NCBI GenBank assembly: GCA_965207475.1
Contig: OZ242278.1
Location: 1,240,001-1,304,000 of the forward strand
DNA: 64,000 nucleotides
Origin: WTFY01 sp011523795
GTDB lineage: Bacteria; Pseudomonadota; Gammaproteobacteria; UBA4575
Direction of reading: 5' to 3'
The translations under genes were made by a program, and so were the position numbers. Position 1 is the first letter of the stretch, and every line of letters starts with the position of its first letter. The notes below the pieces were generated by a model. That model saw nothing but the letters and a program-made list of their open reading frames with translations, had not been told where the DNA came from and did no database searches. Positions 1-8,333 of the stretch are shown here, piece after piece.

Positions 1-380
1 CATGGATTCCGGCCGAAAAAGTCCGGTCAGGCACATGCGCTCATCTGCATTCGCACCCAGGGACACCAAAATAAGGGATGTAAACTTGCAGGAACGCCAC
101 AGATGGTTTGATCGTCAGATGATTCAGACTCAAGGCTTGCCGAATTATAAACCTGTAACGTTTTCCTCTCAGGGAGGAATTTTCCTGTGGCCGTTTCGCC
201 AATAATTATATAGTATAGCCGCCCAGTGTAAACAACCGTTTCGAAAGTATAAATTACTGGATCCAATAGCCGATATTTACCACTTGACCGCGCAGGGTAC
301 GTACGTGCAGTGATCTAAAGAACCCTGTGCAGAAACGAATCTGCAAACCTAATCCACGTTTATCCAAGGAAATTTCAAGC
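1..380. other. Upstream region of pntA, no gene recognised
   Basis: No convincing coding sequence. Short open frames exist on both strands but have no recognisable product and no good ribosome-binding site. The stretch before the transhydrogenase gene is fairly AT-rich around 200-260 and presumably holds its promoter. A TTGACC hexamer at 284-289 resembles a -35 box, but I see no matching -10 at normal spacing, so no promoter is called. Confidence 0.4.
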
Positions 381-1946
381 ATGAAGATTGGAGTCCCAAG
401 AGAAATCCATCAAAACGAATGTCGCGTGGCCCTGACGCCAGACACAGCTACCCGCATGCAAAAACTGGGCTACGAGTGCACCATCGAGTCGGGCGCAGGA
501 ACCCGTGCAAAATTCAGCGATGAGGCCTACCGGGAGGCAGGAGTAACCGTAGTCACGGATACCAAGCAACTCTGGGCCGATTCCGACATCGTGCTCAAGG
601 TGCGGGCCCCTGAGGAACACCCGGACCTGGGCATGCATGAGTCGGACCTGCTGCATGAAGGCTGCACCCTGGTCAGCTTCATCTGGCCCGCCCAGAACGA
701 AGACCTGATGAACAGGTTGAAAACCAGCAAGGGTACGGTGCTGGCCATGGATTCCGTCCCAAGAATTTCACGCGCACAAAAACTGGATGCCCTGTCATCC
801 ATGGCGAATATCGCGGGTTACCGCGCAGTGATTGAAGCTGCCAACCATTTCGGCAGGTTTTTTACCGGCCAGATCACCGCTGCGGGAAAGGTGCCTCCGG
901 CAAAGATTATGGTGATCGGCGCCGGCGTTGCTGGACTTGCAGCGATTGGCACCGGAAGCGGACTTGGCGCCATCGTGCGCGCATTCGATACACGCCCGGA
1001 AGTAAAACAGCAGGTTGAAAGCATGGGTGCGCAGTTCCTGGAACTTGATTTCGAGGAAGAGGAAGACGGCAGTACGGCGGGCGGTTATGCCAAGGTCATG
1101 AGCAAGGAGTTCATCGAGGCGGAGATGACCCTGTTCAGGGAGCAGGCGAAAGAAGTCGATATCATCATCACCACCGCTTTGATCCCTGGCAAGCCTGCAC
1201 CCAAACTGATCCTGGCTGACATGGTCGAACTCATGAAAGAAGGCAGTGTCGTGGTCGACCTGGCTGCTGAACAGGGAGGCAACTGTGAACTGACCAGCCC
1301 GGGCGAGGTCATCGTCAAGCATGGTGTCACACTGATCGGCTATATGGATTTACCCAGCCGCCTGCCTACGCAGTCCAGCCAGCTATACGGCTCCAACCTG
1401 TGTCACCTGCTGACAGACATGACACCGGAAAAAGACGGCAACCTGACGGTCGACATGGAGGACGATGTCATTCGGGGCACCACGGTCATTCACAACGGCG
1501 AAATCACCTGGCCGCCGCCGCCCATTTCAGTCACTGCGGCCCCTCCTGCACAGGCAGCTGCGCAGGCGCCTGTTGCCGAGCCACCAAAAAAGAAGAAAAG
1601 CGGGGTCAAGTTTGCCGTCACGCTGCTTGTGGCTGCACTCGCCCTGTTGGGACTGGGACAGTATGCCCCGACCGAATTCATGCAGCATTTTACCGTTTTC
1701 GTCCTGTCCTGCTTCATCGGTTACTGGGTAGTCTGGAATGTGACTCCTGCATTGCATACTCCCCTCATGAGCGTGACCAACGCGATCAGCAGCGTGATTA
1801 TCATCGGTGCACTGCTGCAAATTGGCAGCAGCAGTGTCTTGATTGTGGTGCTGGCAACCATTTCCGTGCTCATTGCCTCGATTAATATCGGTGGCGGGTT
1901 TTTCGTCACGCAACGAATGTTGCAGATGTTTCGTAAGGAAGAATAA
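381..1946 (+). CDS. pntA: NAD(P) transhydrogenase subunit alpha
   Basis: Alpha subunit of the inner-membrane proton-translocating transhydrogenase, which drives hydride transfer from NADH to NADP+ with the proton gradient. The product is 521 residues, close to the usual length of about 510. The N-terminal two thirds is the NAD(H)-binding domain, starting MKIGVPREIHQNECRVALTP and containing the dinucleotide-binding run VIGAGVAGLAAIGTG. An Ala/Pro linker and a KKKK patch precede a C-terminal block of hydrophobic helices. The ATG at 381 is preferred over an in-frame ATG at 327 because the family begins MKIGVP and an AGGA sequence lies just upstream. pntB follows after 14 bases, so the two form an operon. 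Confidence 0.96.
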   Translation: MKIGVPREIHQNECRVALTPDTATRMQKLGYECTIESGAGTRAKFSDEAYREAGVTVVTDTKQLWADSDIVLKVRAPEEHPDLGMHESDLLHEGCTLVSFIWPAQNEDLMNRLKTSKGTVLAMDSVPRISRAQKLDALSSMANIAGYRAVIEAANHFGRFFTGQITAAGKVPPAKIMVIGAGVAGLAAIGTGSGLGAIVRAFDTRPEVKQQVESMGAQFLELDFEEEEDGSTAGGYAKVMSKEFIEAEMTLFREQAKEVDIIITTALIPGKPAPKLILADMVELMKEGSVVVDLAAEQGGNCELTSPGEVIVKHGVTLIGYMDLPSRLPTQSSQLYGSNLCHLLTDMTPEKDGNLTVDMEDDVIRGTTVIHNGEITWPPPPISVTAAPPAQAAAQAPVAEPPKKKKSGVKFAVTLLVAALALLGLGQYAPTEFMQHFTVFVLSCFIGYWVVWNVTPALHTPLMSVTNAISSVIIIGALLQIGSSSVLIVVLATISVLIASINIGGGFFVTQRMLQMFRKEE

Positions 1947-1960
1947 GGGAGAACGCACGC

Positions 1961-3349
1961 ATGAATCCACAATTACTGACAGCATCCTACCTTGCAGCGG
2001 GCGCTCTCTTTATTCTGAGTCTGAACGGACTGAGCCATCAGGAATCTGCACGCCGCGGCAACCTGTGCGGCATGCTGGGCATGGCGATCGCGATCATCGC
2101 TACCATACTCAGCGGGCAGGTAGGAGGGTTTGAGAAACTGTTTCCTGCCATGATCATCGGCGGCCTGATTGGCGCATTCATCGCATCCCGTGTCGAGATG
2201 ACACAAATGCCTGAACTGGTTGCCATCCTGCACAGCTTCGTCGGTCTTGCTGCCGTGCTAGTGGGTGTATCGAGTTACCTCGACCCAAGCCTCCATTTAG
2301 AAGGGGCCGAAAAAACCATCCATGAAGTCGAGGTCTACGTAGGTGTCTTCATCGGCGCAATTACCTTCACCGGTTCGGTGATTGCCTTTGGAAAGCTCAG
2401 GGGCATCATCAGCGGCAAACCCCTGATGCTGCCCGCCAGGCACTGGCTGAACCTGATCGCCATTCTGGCCTGCATATATCTCGGGTATGTCTTCCTGAGC
2501 GCTGGTTCGCATGCATCCGGCCTCTACCCGCTGCTGGCCATGACCCTTATTGCATTCGTCATCGGCATTCATCTCATCATGGCCATTGGGGGCGCCGACA
2601 TGCCGGTCGTCGTCTCCATGCTGAACAGTTACTCGGGCTGGGCGGCTGCGGCCACCGGCTTCATGCTGGGTAACATCGCGCTGATCGTCGTGGGATCCCT
2701 GGTGGGGTCAAGCGGTGCCATCCTGAGTTACATCATGTGCCGAGCCATGAACCGCAGATTTGTGAGCGTCATCCTGGGCGGGTTTGGTACCTCGGGTGGA
2801 ACGGCTGTCGACTCCGAGCAAGGTGAAGTGACTTCCACGAATGCGGAGGAAGTCGCGGGACTGCTCAAGGATGCCAGCGAGGTCATCATCGTACCTGGAT
2901 ACGGCATGGCTGTTGCACAGGCCCAGGGAATTGTCAGCGAAATTACCAAGAAACTGCGGTCAAAGGGTGTCAACGTACGATTCGGTATTCACCCTGTCGC
3001 AGGGCGCCTGCCGGGCCACATGAACGTGTTGCTGGCGGAAGCCAAGGTCCCGTATGACATCGTCCTGGAGATGGACGAACTGAATGAGGACTTCCCGGAT
3101 ACTGACGTCTCCCTGATAATCGGAGCGAACGATATCGTCAACCCCAGTGCCCAAACGGACCCGAACAGCCCCATCGCAGGCATGCCCGTACTCGAGGTAT
3201 GGAAAGCCAAGTCCTGTATCGTGCTCAAGCGCAGCATGGCATCGGGGTATGCCGGGGTAGACAATCCCCTGTTCTTTCATGACAACACGGAAATGCTGTT
3301 CGGCGATGCCAAGGACAGCATGAGCGCGGTATTGCAGCATCTGGATTAA
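1961..3349 (+). CDS. pntB: NAD(P) transhydrogenase subunit beta
   Basis: Beta subunit of the same transhydrogenase: membrane proton channel plus the NADP(H)-binding domain. It has 462 residues, the standard length. The N-terminal half is a series of hydrophobic helices. The C-terminal half holds the NADP domain, with VIIVPGYGMAVAQAQ and GIHPVAGRLPGHMNVLLAEA, both typical of PntB. A GGGAGAA ribosome-binding sequence precedes the ATG. It is co-transcribed with pntA and is followed by a short candidate terminator. Confidence 0.97.
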   Translation: MNPQLLTASYLAAGALFILSLNGLSHQESARRGNLCGMLGMAIAIIATILSGQVGGFEKLFPAMIIGGLIGAFIASRVEMTQMPELVAILHSFVGLAAVLVGVSSYLDPSLHLEGAEKTIHEVEVYVGVFIGAITFTGSVIAFGKLRGIISGKPLMLPARHWLNLIAILACIYLGYVFLSAGSHASGLYPLLAMTLIAFVIGIHLIMAIGGADMPVVVSMLNSYSGWAAAATGFMLGNIALIVVGSLVGSSGAILSYIMCRAMNRRFVSVILGGFGTSGGTAVDSEQGEVTSTNAEEVAGLLKDASEVIIVPGYGMAVAQAQGIVSEITKKLRSKGVNVRFGIHPVAGRLPGHMNVLLAEAKVPYDIVLEMDELNEDFPDTDVSLIIGANDIVNPSAQTDPNSPIAGMPVLEVWKAKSCIVLKRSMASGYAGVDNPLFFHDNTEMLFGDAKDSMSAVLQHLD

Positions 3350-3368
3350 TCCGAGGGCCGCATCAGCT

Positions 3369-3388
3369 ACCCGCGATGGGCGGGTTTT
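3369..3388 (+). terminator. Candidate terminator after pntB
   Basis: A 6-bp stem, ACCCGC (3369-3374) pairing with GCGGGT (3380-3385), has a 5-base loop and is followed by a short T run. It starts 20 bases past the pntB stop. The stem and the T run are both short, so termination is plausible but unproven. Confidence 0.45.
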
Positions 3389-3595
3389 CCCCTCTGCATC
3401 AAGGGGGGCCCTGCTCACCGCGTTTTTCCGGAGTGCCTGATGCACTTTCGATGAAAACACTGCGGGAATCCAGTCCGGCGGCAGCCCTGCCTGGATACCC
3501 GGTGTCGACGCTGCCTGGCTCATGAAAGTTGAGTCAAGGTTTCACACTTCCTTAACGTTACCTTCCTACCCTGAACCGGAGTTCACTACCACCGG

Positions 3596-3826
3596 ATGAC
3601 CACGGCTATAACCTACAGGATGGATGATCGGCGTGTGGCCCTGCGCTAGGACAAGGAAGCCCACATTTGGACTGCGAAAAGCGAAGATATTGAAGACCTG
3701 AATCTTGAGGCAGAAAGCTTCAACTCGATCCTGAACATGCTGAAGCTGGAACATCCCGAATTCAGCACTTCAATACGGATCTTCTTTCCGGATTCAGCCA
3801 AAATATCGGCTTTATCGCCTGAGTAA
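3596..3826 (+). pseudogene. Possible small gene interrupted by an in-frame TAG
   Basis: From ATG 3596 the frame reads MTTAITYRMDDRRVALR, meets TAG at 3647-3649, then continues open for 58 codons (DKEAHIWTAKSEDIEDLNLE...) to TAA at 3824-3826. The part after the TAG looks like an ordinary soluble protein, with evenly mixed charged and hydrophobic residues. I do not recognise a family. It may be a decayed gene, a sequencing error, or chance. There is no strong ribosome-binding site, only a GGAG about 16 bases upstream. Confidence 0.25.
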
Positions 3827-3864
3827 GCCATTCACCGCATTCCAGGGAAAGACCCACTGCACAA

Positions 3865-3941
3865 TGGTCGGAGTGAGAGGATTTGAACCTCCGACCCCTG
3901 CCTCCCGAAGACAGTGCTCTACCAAGCTGAGCTACACTCCG
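3865..3941 (-). tRNA. tRNA-Pro (anticodon CGG)
   Basis: Read on the minus strand, the 77 bases fold as a complete cloverleaf: acceptor CGGAGTG paired with CACTCCG, D arm with GCTC/GAGC, anticodon stem CTGTC/GGCAG around loop TTCGGGA, T loop TTCAAAT, discriminator A and encoded CCA. The anticodon CGG (3905-3907 on the plus strand) reads the proline codon CCG. The gene stands alone between pntB and ispB. Confidence 0.95.
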
Positions 3942-4044
3942 CTGCCCATGTACATCTGTATCAGCTGCGTAAAAATAACAGGTTCTGTCTCCGACGCAAC
4001 TCCTAAACTTCCGGCCCGTAAAAAAATCCAGTATCCCATAGCAT

Positions 4045-5013
4045 TTACGACGTTCGGGCAACCGCAAACTCGGTCAGGCCTTCCAGTGCACGCCTGTACC
4101 TGTTTTCCGGCAGCACCTCCAGGGACTCCTTTGCTATCCGGGCATGCTTTCTGGCAGTCTCCAGCGTGTGTGCAATTGCACCGGTGTCACGAATAGCATC
4201 CATGACTTCACGCATGTTCCCTCCACCTCCATTTATGATGGCATCTCGAATCAGTCCCGCCGTGACACGGTCACTGTTTCTCAATGCGTGGATCAGTGGC
4301 AAAGTGGGCCGGCCTTCAGTCAGGTCTTCCCCGAGATTCTTGCCTATCTCTTCCGGTGAAGACTGGTAGTCCAGGATATCATCCTTGAGCTGGAATGCTG
4401 TGCCAATATGCATTCCGTACTGCTTGCAGGCTTCCTCGACTACCGGGGATTGTCCGGCCAGTACCGCTCCTAGCTGGCTGGCAGCTTCAAACAGCTTTGC
4501 AGTTTTCGACTGGATTACAAGCATGTAGTGTTCTTCCGTGGAATCAGGGTCATGGCTGTTGATGAGCTGCATGACCTCACCCTCAGCAATGGTGTTGGAT
4601 GCCTGGGCCAGGATTTCCATCACGCGCATCTCGCCCACCTCAATCATCATTTCAAACGAGCGTGAAAACACGAAATCGCCAACCAGGATGCTGGATTCAT
4701 TCCCCCACACGAGGTTGGCCGTCTCTTGGCCGCGCCGCATGCTGGAGTTATCCACCACGTCATCGTGCAGCAGGGTCGCAGTGTGGATGAATTCCGTAAT
4801 GGCAGCAACGATCAGGTGCTTCTCACCCTCATACCCGCAGGCACGCGCACAGAGCAGTGCGAGCAAAGGACGCATGCGCTTGCCGCCGCTGCTGATGATG
4901 TAGTTGATTATCTGGTTGATCAGGGTAATGTCGGAATGCAGGTACCGCCGGATCACTCCATTGACACCTTCCATGTCATCCGCTACCAATCGTTGCACTT
5001 CCTTGAACTCCAT
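4045..5013 (-). CDS. ispB: Octaprenyl diphosphate synthase (polyprenyl synthetase)
   Basis: Long-chain trans-prenyl diphosphate synthase that makes the ubiquinone side chain from FPP and IPP in the cytoplasm. The product has 322 residues. Both Asp-rich motifs are present: LLHDDVVDNSSMRRG (first) and FQLKDDILDY (second), together with GGKRMRPLL near the N-terminus. Its position divergent from rplU-rpmA-obgE is the common gammaproteobacterial arrangement. The chain length of the product is inferred from family and context. Confidence 0.93.
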   Translation of the reverse strand: MEFKEVQRLVADDMEGVNGVIRRYLHSDITLINQIINYIISSGGKRMRPLLALLCARACGYEGEKHLIVAAITEFIHTATLLHDDVVDNSSMRRGQETANLVWGNESSILVGDFVFSRSFEMMIEVGEMRVMEILAQASNTIAEGEVMQLINSHDPDSTEEHYMLVIQSKTAKLFEAASQLGAVLAGQSPVVEEACKQYGMHIGTAFQLKDDILDYQSSPEEIGKNLGEDLTEGRPTLPLIHALRNSDRVTAGLIRDAIINGGGGNMREVMDAIRDTGAIAHTLETARKHARIAKESLEVLPENRYRRALEGLTEFAVARTS

Positions 5014-5088
5014 GACCGTTCAATCTTCTCCGTTCGTTATCCCCGGACTATAATTTTGATGCCATAACAGTTTATTTGACCGTTTGAA

Positions 5089-5117
5089 TTGACCATTTCA
5101 AGTCTGCCCGCTAGAAT
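5089..5117 (+). promoter_or_regulatory. Sigma-70-type promoter for rplU-rpmA
   Basis: TTGACC (5089-5094) and TAGAAT (5112-5117) are separated by exactly 17 bases. They lie about 37 bases before the rplU start codon, in the gap divergent from ispB. The hexamers and spacing fit the housekeeping sigma factor well. Confidence 0.6.
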
Positions 5118-5153
5118 TGCGCCTCTTTTCAGCCCACATTCTGGAGTTTCCAA

Positions 5154-5465
5154 GTGTACGCAGTAATTGCCACGGGCGGCAAACAGTATCTTGTCCACAA
5201 GGGAGACCAGATCAAGGTCGAGAAACTGGCACTGGCGCCTGGCAAGAAAATCGAGTTTGACCAGGTGCTGCTGCTTGCAGACGGTGACGACGTGTCCATT
5301 GGCACACCGTATGTCGAAGGTGGTAAAGTGACAGCCGAGATACAGGAAAACGCGAGGGCAGAAAAAATCGAGATCATCAAGTTCAAGCGCAGGAAACACC
5401 ATATGAAGCGCATGGGACACAGGCAACACTATACACAGGTCAAAATTACGGACATTTCAAAGTAG
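5154..5465 (+). CDS. rplU: 50S ribosomal protein L21
   Basis: Large-subunit ribosomal protein of 103 residues, the normal length. It begins YAVIATGGKQY and ends with the conserved basic segment FKRRKHHMKRMGHRQHYT. The start is GTG at 5154, supported by GGAG about 7 bases upstream and by alignment with the family N-terminus. First gene of the rplU-rpmA pair. Confidence 0.97.
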   Translation: MYAVIATGGKQYLVHKGDQIKVEKLALAPGKKIEFDQVLLLADGDDVSIGTPYVEGGKVTAEIQENARAEKIEIIKFKRRKHHMKRMGHRQHYTQVKITDISK

Positions 5466-5475
5466 AGGTCGGGTT

Positions 5476-5736
5476 ATGGCACACAAAAAGGCAGGGGGCA
5501 GTTCCCGTAACGGTCGAGATTCGCAGTCCAAGCGTCTCGGTATCAAGTGTTTCGGTGGCCAACAGGTCAGTGCCGGAAGCATCATAGTACGCCAGCGTGG
5601 CACCAAGTTTCATGCCGGTGAAAACATTGGCAGGGGTAAGGATGACACCCTGTTTGCCAAGGCTCATGGACGCGTTGTATTTGAAACAAGAGGCCCACAA
5701 AGCAGGAAGTTCGTACGCGTGGATACAATGATGTAG
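5476..5736 (+). CDS. rpmA: 50S ribosomal protein L27
   Basis: Large-subunit ribosomal protein of 86 residues. The N-terminal MAHKKAGGSSRNGRDS tail, which reaches the peptidyl-transferase centre, is intact. GSIIVRQRGTKFHAGENIG is the family signature. It starts 10 bases after rplU and is followed by a strong terminator hairpin. Confidence 0.98.
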   Translation: MAHKKAGGSSRNGRDSQSKRLGIKCFGGQQVSAGSIIVRQRGTKFHAGENIGRGKDDTLFAKAHGRVVFETRGPQSRKFVRVDTMM

Positions 5737-5763
5737 TCCTGCCGGTTTAACGACTGGATGGAG

Positions 5764-5789
5764 AAGCCCCGCATCGTCGGGGCTTTTTT
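5764..5789 (+). terminator. Rho-independent terminator between rpmA and obgE
   Basis: An 8-bp perfect stem, AAGCCCCG (5764-5771) with CGGGGCTT (5778-5785), has a 6-base loop and runs into six T residues (5784-5789). It separates the ribosomal protein genes from obgE. Partial read-through is likely, because obgE starts only 23 bases later and no other promoter is obvious. Confidence 0.85.
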
Positions 5790-5811
5790 GACTGCGAGGT
5801 ACCCGGTAGCC

Positions 5812-6846
5812 ATGAAGTTTGTTGATGAGACCACGATAACCGTACAGGCCGGCCATGGCGGCAGCGGCTGTCTCAGTTTCAGGCGAGAACGTTTTGTACC
5901 CCTCGGAGGACCTGACGGCGGAGACGGAGGAGACGGCGGCAGCATATACCTGGCGGCAGATGAAAACCTGAACACACTTGCAGATTTCAGGCATGTCCGA
6001 AGCTTCAAGGCCCAACGCGGGCAGGACGGCATGGGGAAGAACCGCACGGGCAAGACCGGCCAGGACACGATTATCCTGGTTCCGCCCGGCACGCTCGTGA
6101 AGGACGCACAAACCGAAGAGATCATAGGCGATCTGACCCACCATGGCGATCGCCTGCTGGTAGCACAAGGGGGTGCACACGGTCTTGGGAACGCCCGGTT
6201 CAAGAGCTCCACCCAGCGCGCCCCCCGCAAGACGACTGCGGGAAAGCCCGGTGACATGCGGGAATTGTACCTGGAACTCAAGCTGCTGGCAGATGTAGGG
6301 TTGCTTGGATTGCCCAATGCCGGCAAGTCTTCCCTGCTGCGTGCGCTGTCTTCTGCAACGCCCAAAGTGGCTGCCTATCCTTTCACGACATTGTACCCCA
6401 GCCTTGGCGTTGTGTATGTTGCACCCCAGGAAAGCTTCGTGATTGCCGACATACCCGGCCTGATCCGGGGCGCGGCAGAAGGAGTCGGTCTCGGCACCCG
6501 GTTTTTAAAACACCTGTCACGCACTGTCCTGCTACTGCACATGCTTGAACTGGACCCAGCAGTGAGCGGGGATGAGCTTTGTCAGGACTATCACTCGATA
6601 TCGAACGAGTTGCACCGGTACAGTGACGAACTCGCAGCCAAGGACCGCTGGCTGGTATTCAACAAGACGGACCTGCTGGACGCCGAGGCCCAGAATTCCC
6701 TAATCCAGGATTGCGTGAAAAGACTGGAATGGAAGGGACCGGTTTTCGCCATTTCAGCGCTTAGCAAGGCAGGCACCCGGAACTTGAGCAAAAAGATTTA
6801 TACTTACCTGCATGGGCAGCAAACGCAAACAGGCCACCTCCGGTAA
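5812..6846 (+). CDS. obgE: GTPase Obg/CgtA
   Basis: Essential GTPase acting in late 50S ribosome assembly and stress control. The product has 344 residues. The Gly-rich Obg fold comes first (MKFVDETTITVQAGHGGSG). The G domain has P loop GLPNAGKSSLL, switch II DIPGLIRG and NKTDLL. The ATG at 5812 was chosen over an in-frame ATG at 5758 because the family begins MKFVDE and the longer form would include the terminator hairpin. The last 35 bases overlap proB. Confidence 0.96.
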   Translation: MKFVDETTITVQAGHGGSGCLSFRRERFVPLGGPDGGDGGDGGSIYLAADENLNTLADFRHVRSFKAQRGQDGMGKNRTGKTGQDTIILVPPGTLVKDAQTEEIIGDLTHHGDRLLVAQGGAHGLGNARFKSSTQRAPRKTTAGKPGDMRELYLELKLLADVGLLGLPNAGKSSLLRALSSATPKVAAYPFTTLYPSLGVVYVAPQESFVIADIPGLIRGAAEGVGLGTRFLKHLSRTVLLLHMLELDPAVSGDELCQDYHSISNELHRYSDELAAKDRWLVFNKTDLLDAEAQNSLIQDCVKRLEWKGPVFAISALSKAGTRNLSKKIYTYLHGQQTQTGHLR

Positions 6847-7939
6847 CCGCTGGGTGATCAAGGTCGGCAGTTCCCTGGTGACCCGGGACGGCCATGGTCT
6901 GAATATGGAGGCCATCTCGAGTCTGGCTTCACAGCTGGCTGCACTGGTCACGGCCGGGAAACAGGTCATCCTGACTTCATCCGGAGCCATTGCTGCGGGA
7001 ATGCATCGCCTGAACTGGCAAAATCGTCCGCGTGCAATATTCGAACTCCAGGCTGCAGCAGCGGTGGGACAGATGGGACTGATTCAGGCCTACGAGTCCT
7101 GCCTGCAGCAACACAACCTGCACAGTGCACAGGTATTGCTCACCCATGCTGACCTGCAGAATCGCAAGCGGTACCTGAATGCACGGACCACCTTGCGCAA
7201 GCTGCTGGAAATGAAAACCCTCCCGGTAGTCAACGAGAATGACACGGTCGCTACGGATGAGATAAAGTTCGGCGACAACGACACGCTTGCCGCACTGGTC
7301 AGCAATTTGATCGAGGCTACAACTCTCGTTATCCTGACTGACCAGGAAGGAGTCTATGAAACACCTCCTGGTGACCAGACTGCGGGCACCCTGATCAATG
7401 AGATCTCCGCAAATGACCCTGTGCTTGACAAGGCGGCAGGACCGAGCACAAGGGCAACCGGTCGGGGTGGAATGCGTACCAAGGTCCTGGCTGCACGCAT
7501 CGCTGCACGGGCCGGGGCTGCTACGATCATCGCGTCCGGGAAGACACCTGACATACTCCCCCGAATTACCCGGGGCGATTCCTGCGGCTCGCTATTGTTG
7601 CCGGATGCTGAACCTCTCGTTGCACGCAAGCAGTGGATAGCAAACCAGCTTTATACCCGCGGAGAACTCGTTCTGGATGACGGAGCCTGTGCAGTGATCA
7701 GCAAATCGGGAAAAAGCCTTCTCGCCATCGGGGTCGAAGGAGTAAAGGGGGATTTTGATCGCGGTGAAGTTGTCAGCTGCACGAACCGGAATGGAGAGGA
7801 AATCGCGCGAGGCCTGGCAAACTACTCATCTGAGGAGGCACGCAAGCTCCAGGGGAGGCTAAGTACAGAAATCGAGGCAGTGCTGGGATACGTGGATGAA
7901 CCTGAACTCATCCACCGGGACAATCTGGTGATCCTCTAG
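6812..7939 (+). CDS. proB: Glutamate 5-kinase
   Basis: First enzyme of proline synthesis: phosphorylates glutamate to gamma-glutamyl phosphate. It has 375 residues. The amino-acid kinase domain begins RWVIKVGSSLVT and includes PVVNENDTV and FGDNDTLAALVSNL. A C-terminal PUA domain follows (GELVLDDGACAVISKSGKSLL). The start codon lies inside the 3' end of obgE in another frame, suggesting translational coupling. proA is not adjacent. Confidence 0.95.
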   Translation: MGSKRKQATSGNRWVIKVGSSLVTRDGHGLNMEAISSLASQLAALVTAGKQVILTSSGAIAAGMHRLNWQNRPRAIFELQAAAAVGQMGLIQAYESCLQQHNLHSAQVLLTHADLQNRKRYLNARTTLRKLLEMKTLPVVNENDTVATDEIKFGDNDTLAALVSNLIEATTLVILTDQEGVYETPPGDQTAGTLINEISANDPVLDKAAGPSTRATGRGGMRTKVLAARIAARAGAATIIASGKTPDILPRITRGDSCGSLLLPDAEPLVARKQWIANQLYTRGELVLDDGACAVISKSGKSLLAIGVEGVKGDFDRGEVVSCTNRNGEEIARGLANYSSEEARKLQGRLSTEIEAVLGYVDEPELIHRDNLVIL

Positions 7940-7962
7940 GTGTTGACTGCAAGCTGCGAGGC

Positions 7963-8223
7963 CTACATGACCTTGATTCGAGCATTCAGACGGCTTTTAT
8001 GACGGGCAGCCTTGTTGGCATGAATCAGTTTTTTGTTGACTGCCGAATCAATACTGGGCACTGCCATCTTGTAGGCTGCCTCGGCGGCATCCTTATCCCC
8101 CACATGGATCGACTTGACAACCGCCTTTATGCGGGTCCGCAACCTGGTACGCAGACTCATGTTGTGCAGCCGGTGTTTAGCCGCTTGCCGGGCGCGTTTT
8201 CTTGCTGAGGAACTATTGGCCAA
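7963..8223 (-). CDS. rpsT: 30S ribosomal protein S20
   Basis: Small-subunit ribosomal protein of 86 residues, very basic, beginning MANSSSARKRARQAAKHRLHN, with SRLNARIKVM at the C-terminus. It is encoded opposite proB and murJ and divergent from murJ, as in many gammaproteobacteria. Confidence 0.97.
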   Translation of the reverse strand: MANSSSARKRARQAAKHRLHNMSLRTRLRTRIKAVVKSIHVGDKDAAEAAYKMAVPSIDSAVNKKLIHANKAARHKSRLNARIKVM

Positions 8224-8333
8224 TGTCTGTTCGCCTTTTCTTCAAGGATTCTGCATTCGGGCTGCGAACTATGGTAGTAAGACAGATAAATGTCAACCCC
8301 TCAGGTCGCAACACGCCGCACTGAACATGCAAA

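Noticed and set aside
2..205. 67-codon frame at the left edge
   Set aside because: Unrecognised, with no ribosome-binding site; most likely chance.
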